Origin: an uncultured bacterium
Lineage (GTDB): Bacteria > Bacteroidota > Bacteroidia > Bacteroidales > JACABE01
Reading direction: 5' to 3'
Length of the DNA: 33,224 nucleotides
NCBI GenBank assembly: GCA_903911455.1
Contig: CAIWDQ010000657.1
Location: forward strand, 1 to 33,224
Shown here: piece after piece, positions 1 to 7,398 of the stretch
Numbering within the stretch: position 1 is the first letter of the stretch
Layout: every line of letters begins with the position of its first letter
Program-made: the position numbers and the translations under genes
Notes under the pieces: generated by a model
Databases searched by the model: none
What the model was told of the DNA's origin: nothing
Seen by the model: only the letters and a program-made list of their open reading frames with translations

Positions 1-235
1 ATACCCGAAGGCAGGGTTTAAATATAATAAAGAAGAAGAAAGACAGCTATTTTTTAGAAAATATAAAGGATAAGTTACAAACCTATAAGGTTATTAACTT
101 AATAAAAGCTAACAAAGACTTTTGTTGTGTAAAATACAATTGGAAAGTTCATAAAAGTGAAACTGCCCATTTGCGATTTTGCTGAGGAGAACCCCATGCC
201 CCGTTTTGAATTATACAGTCATCTAATTACATTTC

Positions 236-685
236 CTATTCTACAGTAATTTCTATTCTGGAATTAAACACTACATATCTTATATATCTTTTTCTATCAG
301 TAAAATCATCCTTTTTTAAAAAAATTGGATTTTTATCACCGTTACTGACTAATTGATAATTTTTTAATATTGTCTTTAATTCCAGTATTTCCTTTAAGTC
401 TTTGCATAAATGATCTGAACAGCCTTTCGCCAATAAAGAATCTCCATAAAAGATATTTATTTCAATCCTTAACTTATTATTTTCATTCACTTTAAGTAAT
501 TCAATTAATTTATCAAATTCTTCAATATTATTAAATCTGCAATCTCTATATATAGGTATATTTAGAATAATAATATCTCCTTTTTTCAGTGCCACTTTAT
601 TAATTGGATAGCCATAATAAACATTTTGTGAATTTACATGAATTCCACATAAAACTAAAATAATTATAAAAAATAAATTCCTCAT
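236..685 (-). CDS. Small exported protein, possibly a degenerate OmpA-like domain; last gene of the RHS/transglutaminase-like operon
   Basis: The 149-aa product starts with a clear signal peptide (hydrophobic residues 4-16, likely cleavage after NSQ near residue 20), so it is exported. The start codon overlaps the stop of the upstream 691-aa gene (ATGA), which indicates translational coupling. The middle (EEFDKLIELLKVNENNKLRIEI) and the C-terminal NSRIEITV resemble the 'xLxxLxxxLkxnPxxkieI ... NRRVEI' layout of OmpA peptidoglycan-binding domains, but the usual GHTD segment is not preserved. I infer a diverged OmpA-like fold. Its position after an RHS-core protein also allows an accessory or immunity role, which nothing in the sequence proves. 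It would be called hypothetical by most pipelines. Confidence 0.6.
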   Translation of the reverse strand: MRNLFFIIILVLCGIHVNSQNVYYGYPINKVALKKGDIIILNIPIYRDCRFNNIEEFDKLIELLKVNENNKLRIEINIFYGDSLLAKGCSDHLCKDLKEILELKTILKNYQLVSNGDKNPIFLKKDDFTDRKRYIRYVVFNSRIEITVE

Positions 686-2757
686 CTTGATAATATTTTT
701 TTAATTAGACTATTAACTGCATTATTATGAAATTCTGTAGTATTTTGTAATATCATTGGTGTGTGTATTGTTTGATAAGTTTCTGAATTAACAGTAAATC
801 CCCAACCTAAAGATACTGTCCTTTTTCCATTTATTAATACTGTAGATTGAGCGTTAAAAGTAACATCCCATTGGGCTCCAGGGTTTTTGTTTCTTTGAGG
901 CCCATCATCTAACGTGGCATTAGGAGTACCATAACCAGTGTATCCATCAAAATACCTTGCTCGGCTTACGTCAGTTGATTCTTGTACTCCATACCCATCT
1001 AGTCTTTCACCAATAGTTTCCTCAGGCAATACTCCATATAAATTTCCGCTGTTTACATCTGTAATATTTGAGGAATATGTTTGAGTCCAACCAACTTCAG
1101 CACTCTTATCCGTAGGTTTAAAAGATAGATTAATTTGTAAGCCACCTGCACCGTTTTGAGTATTGTTTGGTGCAACCCATGTATTCATTACCAATTTCCC
1201 TTCCCCACTAGGAAGCGTATAGCTCTTTGGATTATCGGCGTCACTTGCATAACTATATCCTTGCTTTCCTGCATAATTTTTATCAAATTCTCCTTGGCTA
1301 TTAGTATTGTTATCCCAAAAAACATTTCCTTCATCATTTTTAACCCATCCTGCACTCATTCCATTTGGGTCAACTAACATCACCGGATTCCATGCACAAT
1401 AAGCATAAGGTGATACATTAGGATATTTATCTGACATGGGGTCAACACTTAAAGCGAAAACAACAGGGTCAACTTTATAATCATCACTTGTTTCAATTGG
1501 GAGTAATTGTAATATCTTTTTTGTTTTAGTATTCAGTAATGCATGATAGTATTGAATACTATCAACAGCTTCATGCAGTTCATCAAACATTCCGTTTGAA
1601 AGTGTTGCATAACGTTGCTTTATTTTTATTGATACAAATGGATTAGGTGTTTTATCATTTAAAATAGCTCCTTCATTTCTTTTTTGCATATTCGCAAGTA
1701 TTATTCGTTCAATATCTTTTGGGATTTCTCTATATCCGATTATATATAAATCGCTCAATTGTCTTTCGTAGCTTACTAAGAGCTTTTGTGTTTGTGGATT
1801 TGTTCTGGCATTTGTAAGTTTTATTATCTTGTTTTCTTTCATTGAAGCTAATAATCTATTTTCTGTTATTTCAGCTTTAAGCAATAAAGCATTTAATGAA
1901 AGTGTATCGTACTTAAAAGCAAGGTCGGCACATTGCAATAAAAAGTCACTGGTATTATCATTATATTTATGTTGATAACTTTTAGCAAGATATATTAAAT
2001 TTAAAGCTACTGCTTGCTTATCATTTAACATTCTTTGAGCCATCCCTTTCATAATTGATGTATTGGTAGTATAAGTAAGTGTTTGAATAGTACCATCACC
2101 AGGAAAGGTCTTTGATGCTAATTCAACATTATTAAAATCTCCTCTTCCGTTTCTATTCTGAATGTATATATGATGTGGTGTAATTGTTAATCGTGCATCT
2201 GATTTCAAACGGTCGGAAAACAATTTAAAAAGAACAGCCAAAGAGTAGCAATTGCCTTGCTTTTCATTGCTTTTTAATAGAAATAAAACTTGTGTATTTT
2301 CCCATTTATTACTACCATAGGGATCTTGATAAGTATATGTGTAAGGCTCTTTATAATATTTTTTTTGGTTGATAGTTAGAAAAGCAGTATCTGTAATATA
2401 TTTAAAAATTGCCCAATTAGTGGTATTAAACCTGAACATTTGTTGTTCAAATCTTCTTAAGCCTTTATATTTCTCTTTATAGACTGCTCTTACATTTTCT
2501 GCATAAGCATTTATCATAAATACATGAAAATCTATTAGGTGTTTAAATTCAGTATAATTAAAATAATTATTATGATACGCATTTTCTGTTAGAAATACTG
2601 CTTTCTCATAATTTAAACTGTCTTTTCCTTCCAGCATGCTTTTTAAAGCATCATAAGCTTGATAAAAACTTATCTTAGTTGAATCGTGTTTGTTTGTTTG
2701 CCCATAAGAAACGAACTGAATAAAAATAATTGCGATGATAATAAATTGTTTTTTCAT
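682..2757 (-). CDS. Exported transglutaminase-like protein with C-terminal RHS repeat-associated core and variable tail
   Basis: The 691-aa product has an N-terminal signal peptide (about residues 1-20, ending SYGQ). Residues about 25-300 are homologous to the neighbouring 474-aa protein and carry a transglutaminase-like triad: Cys170 (GNCYS), His196 (PHHIY) and Glu212 (NVELAS), spaced 26 and 16 residues apart. After a helical linker, residues about 436-467 form an RHS repeat-associated core (VDPMSDKYPNVSPYAY, then NPVMLVDPNGM). The 224-residue tail is rich in Asn, Gly and Thr and was not recognised. No RHS/YD repeats precede the core, so this is not a full-size RHS protein; the core is grafted onto an enzyme-like exported domain. 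It starts 6 nt after the 474-aa gene and overlaps the 149-aa gene by 4 nt. A toxin-like tail is possible but inferred from family context only. Confidence 0.75.
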   Translation of the reverse strand: MKKQFIIIAIIFIQFVSYGQTNKHDSTKISFYQAYDALKSMLEGKDSLNYEKAVFLTENAYHNNYFNYTEFKHLIDFHVFMINAYAENVRAVYKEKYKGLRRFEQQMFRFNTTNWAIFKYITDTAFLTINQKKYYKEPYTYTYQDPYGSNKWENTQVLFLLKSNEKQGNCYSLAVLFKLFSDRLKSDARLTITPHHIYIQNRNGRGDFNNVELASKTFPGDGTIQTLTYTTNTSIMKGMAQRMLNDKQAVALNLIYLAKSYQHKYNDNTSDFLLQCADLAFKYDTLSLNALLLKAEITENRLLASMKENKIIKLTNARTNPQTQKLLVSYERQLSDLYIIGYREIPKDIERIILANMQKRNEGAILNDKTPNPFVSIKIKQRYATLSNGMFDELHEAVDSIQYYHALLNTKTKKILQLLPIETSDDYKVDPVVFALSVDPMSDKYPNVSPYAYCAWNPVMLVDPNGMSAGWVKNDEGNVFWDNNTNSQGEFDKNYAGKQGYSYASDADNPKSYTLPSGEGKLVMNTWVAPNNTQNGAGGLQINLSFKPTDKSAEVGWTQTYSSNITDVNSGNLYGVLPEETIGERLDGYGVQESTDVSRARYFDGYTGYGTPNATLDDGPQRNKNPGAQWDVTFNAQSTVLINGKRTVSLGWGFTVNSETYQTIHTPMILQNTTEFHNNAVNSLIKKILSR

Positions 2758-2763
2758 TTTTGT

Positions 2764-4188
2764 TTATTTTGAAGTTATAAATAAATTCCTCTTTTTAAGA
2801 TTGTCTAATTGCTTTAATTGTTGTATTTTCCCTTTACTATCTTGGTTTTGCACTATTTTATCGTAAGTTGATTCAGAAATTGATTCGTAACCCAATGATT
2901 CTATTTTTGCATCAATTGAATCCAATTCAACTATCAGTTCTTTTGCTTCAGGTATTTTTTCCATTTCTTCCTTTGTTTTGTTTGGATTCTTTTTTATAAT
3001 ACGATTAAGTTTTACAGTTACTATTTTTTCTCTTAATAACCAGCCTGTAATGTTTGCTTCTTTGTTCGGGAAATAATTCATTGCAGAATCTACACATTGA
3101 TTAATAAATTTACCATCAGCAATACCATATTTTTTATAATAACTGCATGCTAGGTCAATCATTGCGCAGGCAACAACTTGTTGTCTGTCCATAGTGTTAA
3201 GATAAATCCCATTCTTAATTGCAAGTGATTTTATATTAAAATTATCCATATACCATTGATCAGAAATCTGCCAATTACTCGTTACTTCAAAATTATGAAT
3301 ATTTCCTTTATTGTCAGGATATTTAATAAAGGAGTGAATTGGAGCAAACGATAAATAACATTTTGCTCCTAATTGTTCAGCTAATATTGAATATACAATA
3401 GGTAGTGTATGGCATTGTCCGTTTCCTGTAGCAAAAGTTTTTGTTACGTAATAACTTCTTTCGTCCTTTTTTGCTTTATAATCCTGATAATCGTAATAAA
3501 ATCCCAAATGTGTCATTTTTATATTTGGCATTTCTTTATTCTTCTTATTTTTTATGGTTAAAGTATCAGTCATAAACTTTTGAATGCCATAATGCAAAGA
3601 AAGATTATTTTTTAAACTATAATGGTTTTCATATAACCATTGTTTAATGAAACTGACACTTTTATTTATCTGTTCGTCATATTCTGCTTTTGTTAGATAA
3701 ACATTGCCACTAGCTTTTTCTATTTCATAGTAAGCATCTTTAATTGATAAAAGCATTTTGCCTGAAAGCATACCTTGCAAATTATTGAAAGCATCAGTAT
3801 ATGATTTTGTTTGTGTAGAAAAACCGGGAGCTTTCCAATATTCATCACTTATGGTTTTATTTCGTTGATATCTTCCGATTATCTCTCTGTTTATCTGCTC
3901 TTGACTATTTTGTCGATTTCTATCTTGTTGGTCTAGAACATTTGGAGGATTATTCTGATTTGTTGAAGGAGTTTGATAATAATTGTTATATTGATTTAAT
4001 TGTTGGTTAGGCTGTACTGTCCCATTATTAGGTAGGTTATAATTTATTGGTGGGATTTGTGGAGATGTAGGATTATTTTGTCCATATATATAACCAGTAC
4101 TTATCAGTATTAATAAGATACCGATAAATAAGGAAGGTAAATAATACTTAAAACAACATCCCAAGTTGTTTAGATTATTTGTTTTCAT
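2764..4188 (-). CDS. Exported protein with Asn/Gln/Pro-rich region and transglutaminase-like Cys-His-Glu domain
   Basis: The 474-aa product begins with a basic stretch and a hydrophobic segment (residues 16-36, LPSLFIGILLILISTGYIYG), giving a signal peptide or anchor. Residues 37-110 are low-complexity and rich in Asn, Gln, Pro and Tyr, like a flexible linker. Residues about 125-360 match the N-terminal half of the 691-aa neighbour (DAFNNLQGMLSGK versus YDALKSMLEGK; DRQQVVACAMIDLA versus DKQAVALNLIYLA). The catalytic-looking residues are Cys259 (GNGQCHTLP), His285 (PIHSF) and Glu301 (NFEVTS), with exactly the same spacing as in the paralogue. The C-terminus (380-474) is charged and helical. 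It is the first gene of a three-gene operon. The call rests on motif layout; substrate and activity (protease, cross-linker or inactive) are unknown. Confidence 0.7.
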   Translation of the reverse strand: MKTNNLNNLGCCFKYYLPSLFIGILLILISTGYIYGQNNPTSPQIPPINYNLPNNGTVQPNQQLNQYNNYYQTPSTNQNNPPNVLDQQDRNRQNSQEQINREIIGRYQRNKTISDEYWKAPGFSTQTKSYTDAFNNLQGMLSGKMLLSIKDAYYEIEKASGNVYLTKAEYDEQINKSVSFIKQWLYENHYSLKNNLSLHYGIQKFMTDTLTIKNKKNKEMPNIKMTHLGFYYDYQDYKAKKDERSYYVTKTFATGNGQCHTLPIVYSILAEQLGAKCYLSFAPIHSFIKYPDNKGNIHNFEVTSNWQISDQWYMDNFNIKSLAIKNGIYLNTMDRQQVVACAMIDLACSYYKKYGIADGKFINQCVDSAMNYFPNKEANITGWLLREKIVTVKLNRIIKKNPNKTKEEMEKIPEAKELIVELDSIDAKIESLGYESISESTYDKIVQNQDSKGKIQQLKQLDNLKKRNLFITSK

Positions 4189-4229
4189 AATACATTCTTT
4201 TATTTAAAGCATAGTGAAAAATCTTTTTG

Positions 4230-4237
4230 CAAATATA
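4230..4237 (-). promoter_or_regulatory. Putative Bacteroidota -7 promoter element for the 474-aa operon
   Basis: On the minus strand the sequence reads TATATTTG, an exact match to TAnnTTTG. It lies about 42 nt upstream of the ATG at 4188, which would give a leader of roughly 35 nt. No convincing -33 TTG is seen at the usual distance, so support comes from the -7 box and position only. Confidence 0.4.
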
Positions 4238-4640
4238 ATACATTTTTTTCTATAATTTAAAAACCCAATGTTATTTTAATATTTTATTTTTAATTAATCA
4301 CTCTAGTGTTAAAATTTGATCAAAAAAACAGCGTGGTCTTACTATCTATGCTGCTTAAAACGACCTGTATAAAACTTTATAAAAACAAAAAAGCATTTAC
4401 CAATATTGGTAAATAATATAAAATGAGGTTTTGTATTTGGCAAGTTTAAAGAGCTATTTTTATAAAAAACCACTAATTATATGAAAAAGTTATTGATGCT
4501 TTAATTTTTTGTTAGTTGAGTATGGGGTTAGTTTTGTTAGATTTTTTGTTTTAATTAAAGACATAATTACGACAAATTTTAATGTATTTATGTATAATAT
4601 TTAAGGGGAATAAAGCTAATAGCAAGGTGCGGAAATGAGT

Positions 4641-4694
4641 GCAGAAAAATGTAAGGAAATGTAACAAAATGCACTAAAATGCACTAAAATGCAG
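4641..4694. repeat. 10-bp tandem repeat of phased A-tracts (predicted curved DNA)
   Basis: Five short A-tracts (3-5 A) are spaced at exactly 10 bp, with consensus unit gcactAAAAT; the last two full units are identical. A-tracts in helical phase bend DNA in one direction. Their place beside a tRNA 3' fragment suggests a recombination or DNA-protein assembly site, but no protein-binding motif is recognised. Confidence 0.6.
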
Positions 4695-4729
4695 ATTGTA
4701 AATATCTGATTTAGTTGATTTACAGTTTC

Positions 4730-4793
4730 GACACGCAGGACTTAAAATCCTGTGACCATTGCGGTCGTGCGGGTTCAAGTCCCGCCCGGGGTA
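4730..4793 (+). pseudogene. Truncated tRNA-Leu (TAA): 3' fragment only, attachment-site-like scar
   Basis: From GACACG onward the sequence matches the 3' three-quarters of a class II tRNA. The anticodon arm is CAGGA-CTTAAAA-TCCTG (anticodon TAA, Leu). A long variable arm follows (GACC-ATTGC-GGTC). Next come a T-arm GCGGG-TTCAAGT-CCCGC and an acceptor 3' strand CCGGGGT plus discriminator A. The matching acceptor 5' strand (GCCCCGG) and D-arm are absent upstream, where AT-rich sequence begins abruptly. Bacterial integrases commonly duplicate tRNA 3' ends. With this orientation the displaced 3' end and its native terminator mark the right boundary of an element lying to the left. The intact tRNA copy would be outside the window. 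Confidence 0.8.
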
Positions 4794-4800
4794 CAAAAAA

Positions 4801-4829
4801 AGCTCTTAAAACTTTATGTTTTAAGAGCT
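4801..4829. terminator. Strong bidirectional rho-independent terminator
   Basis: A perfect 12-bp stem, AGCTCTTAAAAC / GTTTTAAGAGCT with loop TTTAT, is preceded by an A-run and followed by TTTTTTG, so it can act on both strands. It would end the tRNA-Leu transcript on the plus strand and the 788-aa adhesin-like gene (stop at 4857) on the minus strand. It lies 7 nt after the tRNA fragment, as expected for the tRNA gene's own terminator. Confidence 0.85.
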
Positions 4830-4856
4830 TTTTTGTTATAAACTTATTATCTGTAA

Positions 4857-7223
4857 TTATCTGAGCAATGTGACAGTTCCTGTCTTTTGATACTTTTCAT
4901 TCATAGTATTTATAAAGGAAATAAAGTAAACATAAGCACCTGATTGAGCTTTTGCATTTTTATAATTACCATCCCAACCTATATCCATATTATTAGAATA
5001 AAATACTTGTTCACCCCATCTGTTGTAAACCATCATTTCAAAGTTAAATACACTTGAACCATAAGCTCTAAATGTATTATTTGTACTTAAGTCAGGAGTA
5101 AATGAATTAGGAATAAAAAACTTAGTATCTGGTATTACATAAACCCAAAGTGTTGATGAATCAATACAGCCAACACTATTAGTTACAACAAGTTTAACAA
5201 GATACCTTCCTGTATCTAGTGTATTATATGTATGATAGAAATCATTTTGATTATAAGAAAATCCATCACCTGTTTCCCAGTACCATGTTGAGCCAGTACC
5301 TGATAATTCAGAAAAATGAACTTTAGGATTTGTTAATAATGTTGGATTAGGTGTTGCACTTATCATTGGAATAGGAACAGGACTTATGTTAACATTAGTA
5401 GAGCTAGTATTCTTACAACCATGAATATCTGTGCCTGTTACTGTATACAAAGTGTTAATTGGAGGTGCCACATAAGGATTGTGTAATGTATCTTTTGGTG
5501 GAGGAATATTAGATGACCATAAATAAGTACTTGCTCCTGATGCTAAAAGTTGAATTGAATCACCTAGGCAAATTATCCCTGGATTAGGTGTTATTGTGAC
5601 AGTAGGATTAGGATAAGAGAATACAACTACGGTATCTTTATCAGTAAACACATTTGAGGAATTAGTTACTGTAACTATATACGTAGTTGTTGTAGATGGA
5701 TTAACCTTTACAATGGCTGTTGTATCATTGTTGATAGTATTCCAGACGTACTTAATACCACCTGAAGCATGTAAAGTAGCAGTATCTCCGCCACAAATAG
5801 TAGTATCGGGCCCTGCATTTGCAAACTTACAATATATTGTTATCTTAACAGAATCTTTTGCTATCTGATTACATTGATCTTTTACATTTATATGGTACCA
5901 AGTTGTTGTCATAGGGCTTACTGGAAAAGATGTTATAGTATCTCCTGTACTCCATGTGTAATGATATGGTGCAAACCCACCACTTGCAACTACTCCTATC
6001 GGATTATTTATATTACATACTGTTGTATCACCAAAAGCATTTGCAACTAATGGTGGTTTAGGCAGGATGTGGATAATAATAGTATCGTAACCTCCACAAG
6101 TAGATGTTTGTATAATTAACTTTACTATTTTTGTTGAAGTATCTGTAGGATTATTATAAGGTGAAACAGTTATTAATAAAGAATCTGATCCTGTAGGTAA
6201 ATAAATAGTATTTGGGATGGTAACATAATCTGTTCCATTAACAGCATTACCCTGAACAATTATAGGTATTGGTGTTGGATATGTAGCATGATTAGGAAAT
6301 TTTAGTTTTACTATTGCATCATTACAACCTCTAACAGCATTATTAGAGATATTTGGATGTGCATAATTAGTTGTTATCTGTGTTAATGGACTAGAAAAGC
6401 TATTAGCTTCTAGCCAGACCCATGAGTCATATGCATTATCTCCTCTATCAGAGATTGCTAATTTCATATGATAAGTTGTACATGGAATTACTAATGCCCA
6501 AGCTGTTAGTACAGTAGTTTTCCCATCTGCCTGTAAGGATGATCCTGTATTATTAGTAAAATAAGCACAATTTGAACAAGGTCCTGTATTTGTAGTTCCA
6601 TTGTTTACATTATTAATAGTAATAGGGGTTGTAGTACCGGGGACTAATGCTATATTATATTTATTATAATTAGGTCCTAATGGATTTAAACCTGAAATAA
6701 AAAAAGCAAAAATATCATTATATTGAGATCCAACCCATTCATTATATTCTTCTGAACCGAAAACATATCTAAATTTAATTGTATCTGAAACTGGGATAAA
6801 ATCAAATTCTAAAACAGAAGCATCAAATAAAGTAGAACCAGGGACTAAAGCTAATAAATCCGGATCACTTAAACTTGTAGGTGTAACACCTAATGTAAAA
6901 CTGCCAATATTGTTTGGTCCAACAGCACCAGTTACTCCTCCTGATGCCATTATTAAACCACTATTAAATCCTAGATTAGTAGGTGTGCTTCCAGTCGTAA
7001 AAGCACCGAAGTTATTAAATGTAACAGGAGCACTAGAACCATTATAAGTAACATTACTAACAGTAACTCCAGTTCCAACAAGTACGTTCTGTACTAACGT
7101 TTGTGGAGATAATCCATTTGCTGTAGTTACGGTCATCTGGGCAAATATGCCTTGATTTATATACAATAAAGCTACTGTTATTATTGTTGCAAACCTATTA
7201 ACCGATCTAAATATTTTTTTCAT
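4857..7223 (-). CDS. Choice-of-anchor L domain protein with PKD/Ig-like modules and T9SS type B (gliding-motility) C-terminal sorting domain
   Basis: The 788-aa protein has a signal peptide (about residues 1-28, ending GIFAQ). Residues about 33-270 are a choice-of-anchor L domain (LVQNVLVGTGVTVSN, then FRYVFGSEEYNEWVGS, FAFFISG). Ig/SprB-like beta modules with paired cysteines follow (VCNINNPIGVVASGG, TICGGDTATLHASGG, ICLGDSIQLLASG). A PKD-like domain (STWYWETGDG) lies near 630-690. The last ~85 residues form the gliding-motility-associated C-terminal domain (FFIPNSFTPD, YNRWGEQVFYS, GWDGNYKN). Such proteins cross the outer membrane through the type IX secretion system and are surface-attached or released. 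A role in adhesion or matrix is inferred from family. It is monocistronic and diverges from the M20 peptidase gene. Confidence 0.9.
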   Translation of the reverse strand: MKKIFRSVNRFATIITVALLYINQGIFAQMTVTTANGLSPQTLVQNVLVGTGVTVSNVTYNGSSAPVTFNNFGAFTTGSTPTNLGFNSGLIMASGGVTGAVGPNNIGSFTLGVTPTSLSDPDLLALVPGSTLFDASVLEFDFIPVSDTIKFRYVFGSEEYNEWVGSQYNDIFAFFISGLNPLGPNYNKYNIALVPGTTTPITINNVNNGTTNTGPCSNCAYFTNNTGSSLQADGKTTVLTAWALVIPCTTYHMKLAISDRGDNAYDSWVWLEANSFSSPLTQITTNYAHPNISNNAVRGCNDAIVKLKFPNHATYPTPIPIIVQGNAVNGTDYVTIPNTIYLPTGSDSLLITVSPYNNPTDTSTKIVKLIIQTSTCGGYDTIIIHILPKPPLVANAFGDTTVCNINNPIGVVASGGFAPYHYTWSTGDTITSFPVSPMTTTWYHINVKDQCNQIAKDSVKITIYCKFANAGPDTTICGGDTATLHASGGIKYVWNTINNDTTAIVKVNPSTTTTYIVTVTNSSNVFTDKDTVVVFSYPNPTVTITPNPGIICLGDSIQLLASGASTYLWSSNIPPPKDTLHNPYVAPPINTLYTVTGTDIHGCKNTSSTNVNISPVPIPMISATPNPTLLTNPKVHFSELSGTGSTWYWETGDGFSYNQNDFYHTYNTLDTGRYLVKLVVTNSVGCIDSSTLWVYVIPDTKFFIPNSFTPDLSTNNTFRAYGSSVFNFEMMVYNRWGEQVFYSNNMDIGWDGNYKNAKAQSGAYVYFISFINTMNEKYQKTGTVTLLR

Positions 7224-7398
7224 TTTACTAAGTATTAAACTTTGTTTTTCTTTGATTATATTAAATAATCTATATCTATAGACAACAATTTTATCAAAAA
7301 AGTTGCCTGCAATAAAAAATAAATAAATAAAACGCCATTCTAATTAATATTATTGTTAATTTTACCGACGTTAATTTTTTACAAAAGTACTAATTGTT

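Larger units (their letters stand above)
4189..4729. other. Non-coding stretch with phased A-tracts before the tRNA-Leu fragment
   Basis: No credible gene is present. The segment is strongly AT-rich and holds the presumed promoter of the 474-aa operon at its left end. Near its right end (about 4641-4694) A-tracts recur exactly every 10 bp (AAAAATgtaag, GAAATgtaac, then AAAATgcact twice, then AAAATgcag). This is the pattern of intrinsically bent DNA, and it stops about 35 bp before the truncated tRNA. Confidence 0.6.

Noticed and set aside
181-226. Remnant coding sequence near the left edge (GAGGAGAACCCCATGCCCCG patch)
   Set aside because: It is GC-richer than its surroundings and may be a dispersed repeat, but all frames are short and there is no second copy in the window to confirm it.
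1156-1377. 73-aa plus-strand ORF
   Set aside because: It lies entirely antisense to the conserved RHS-core part of the 691-aa gene and resembles no protein.
4730-4793. Complete functional tRNA-Leu gene
   Set aside because: No acceptor 5' strand (GCCCCGG) or D-arm is found within the preceding ~80 nt, so it cannot fold as a full tRNA.
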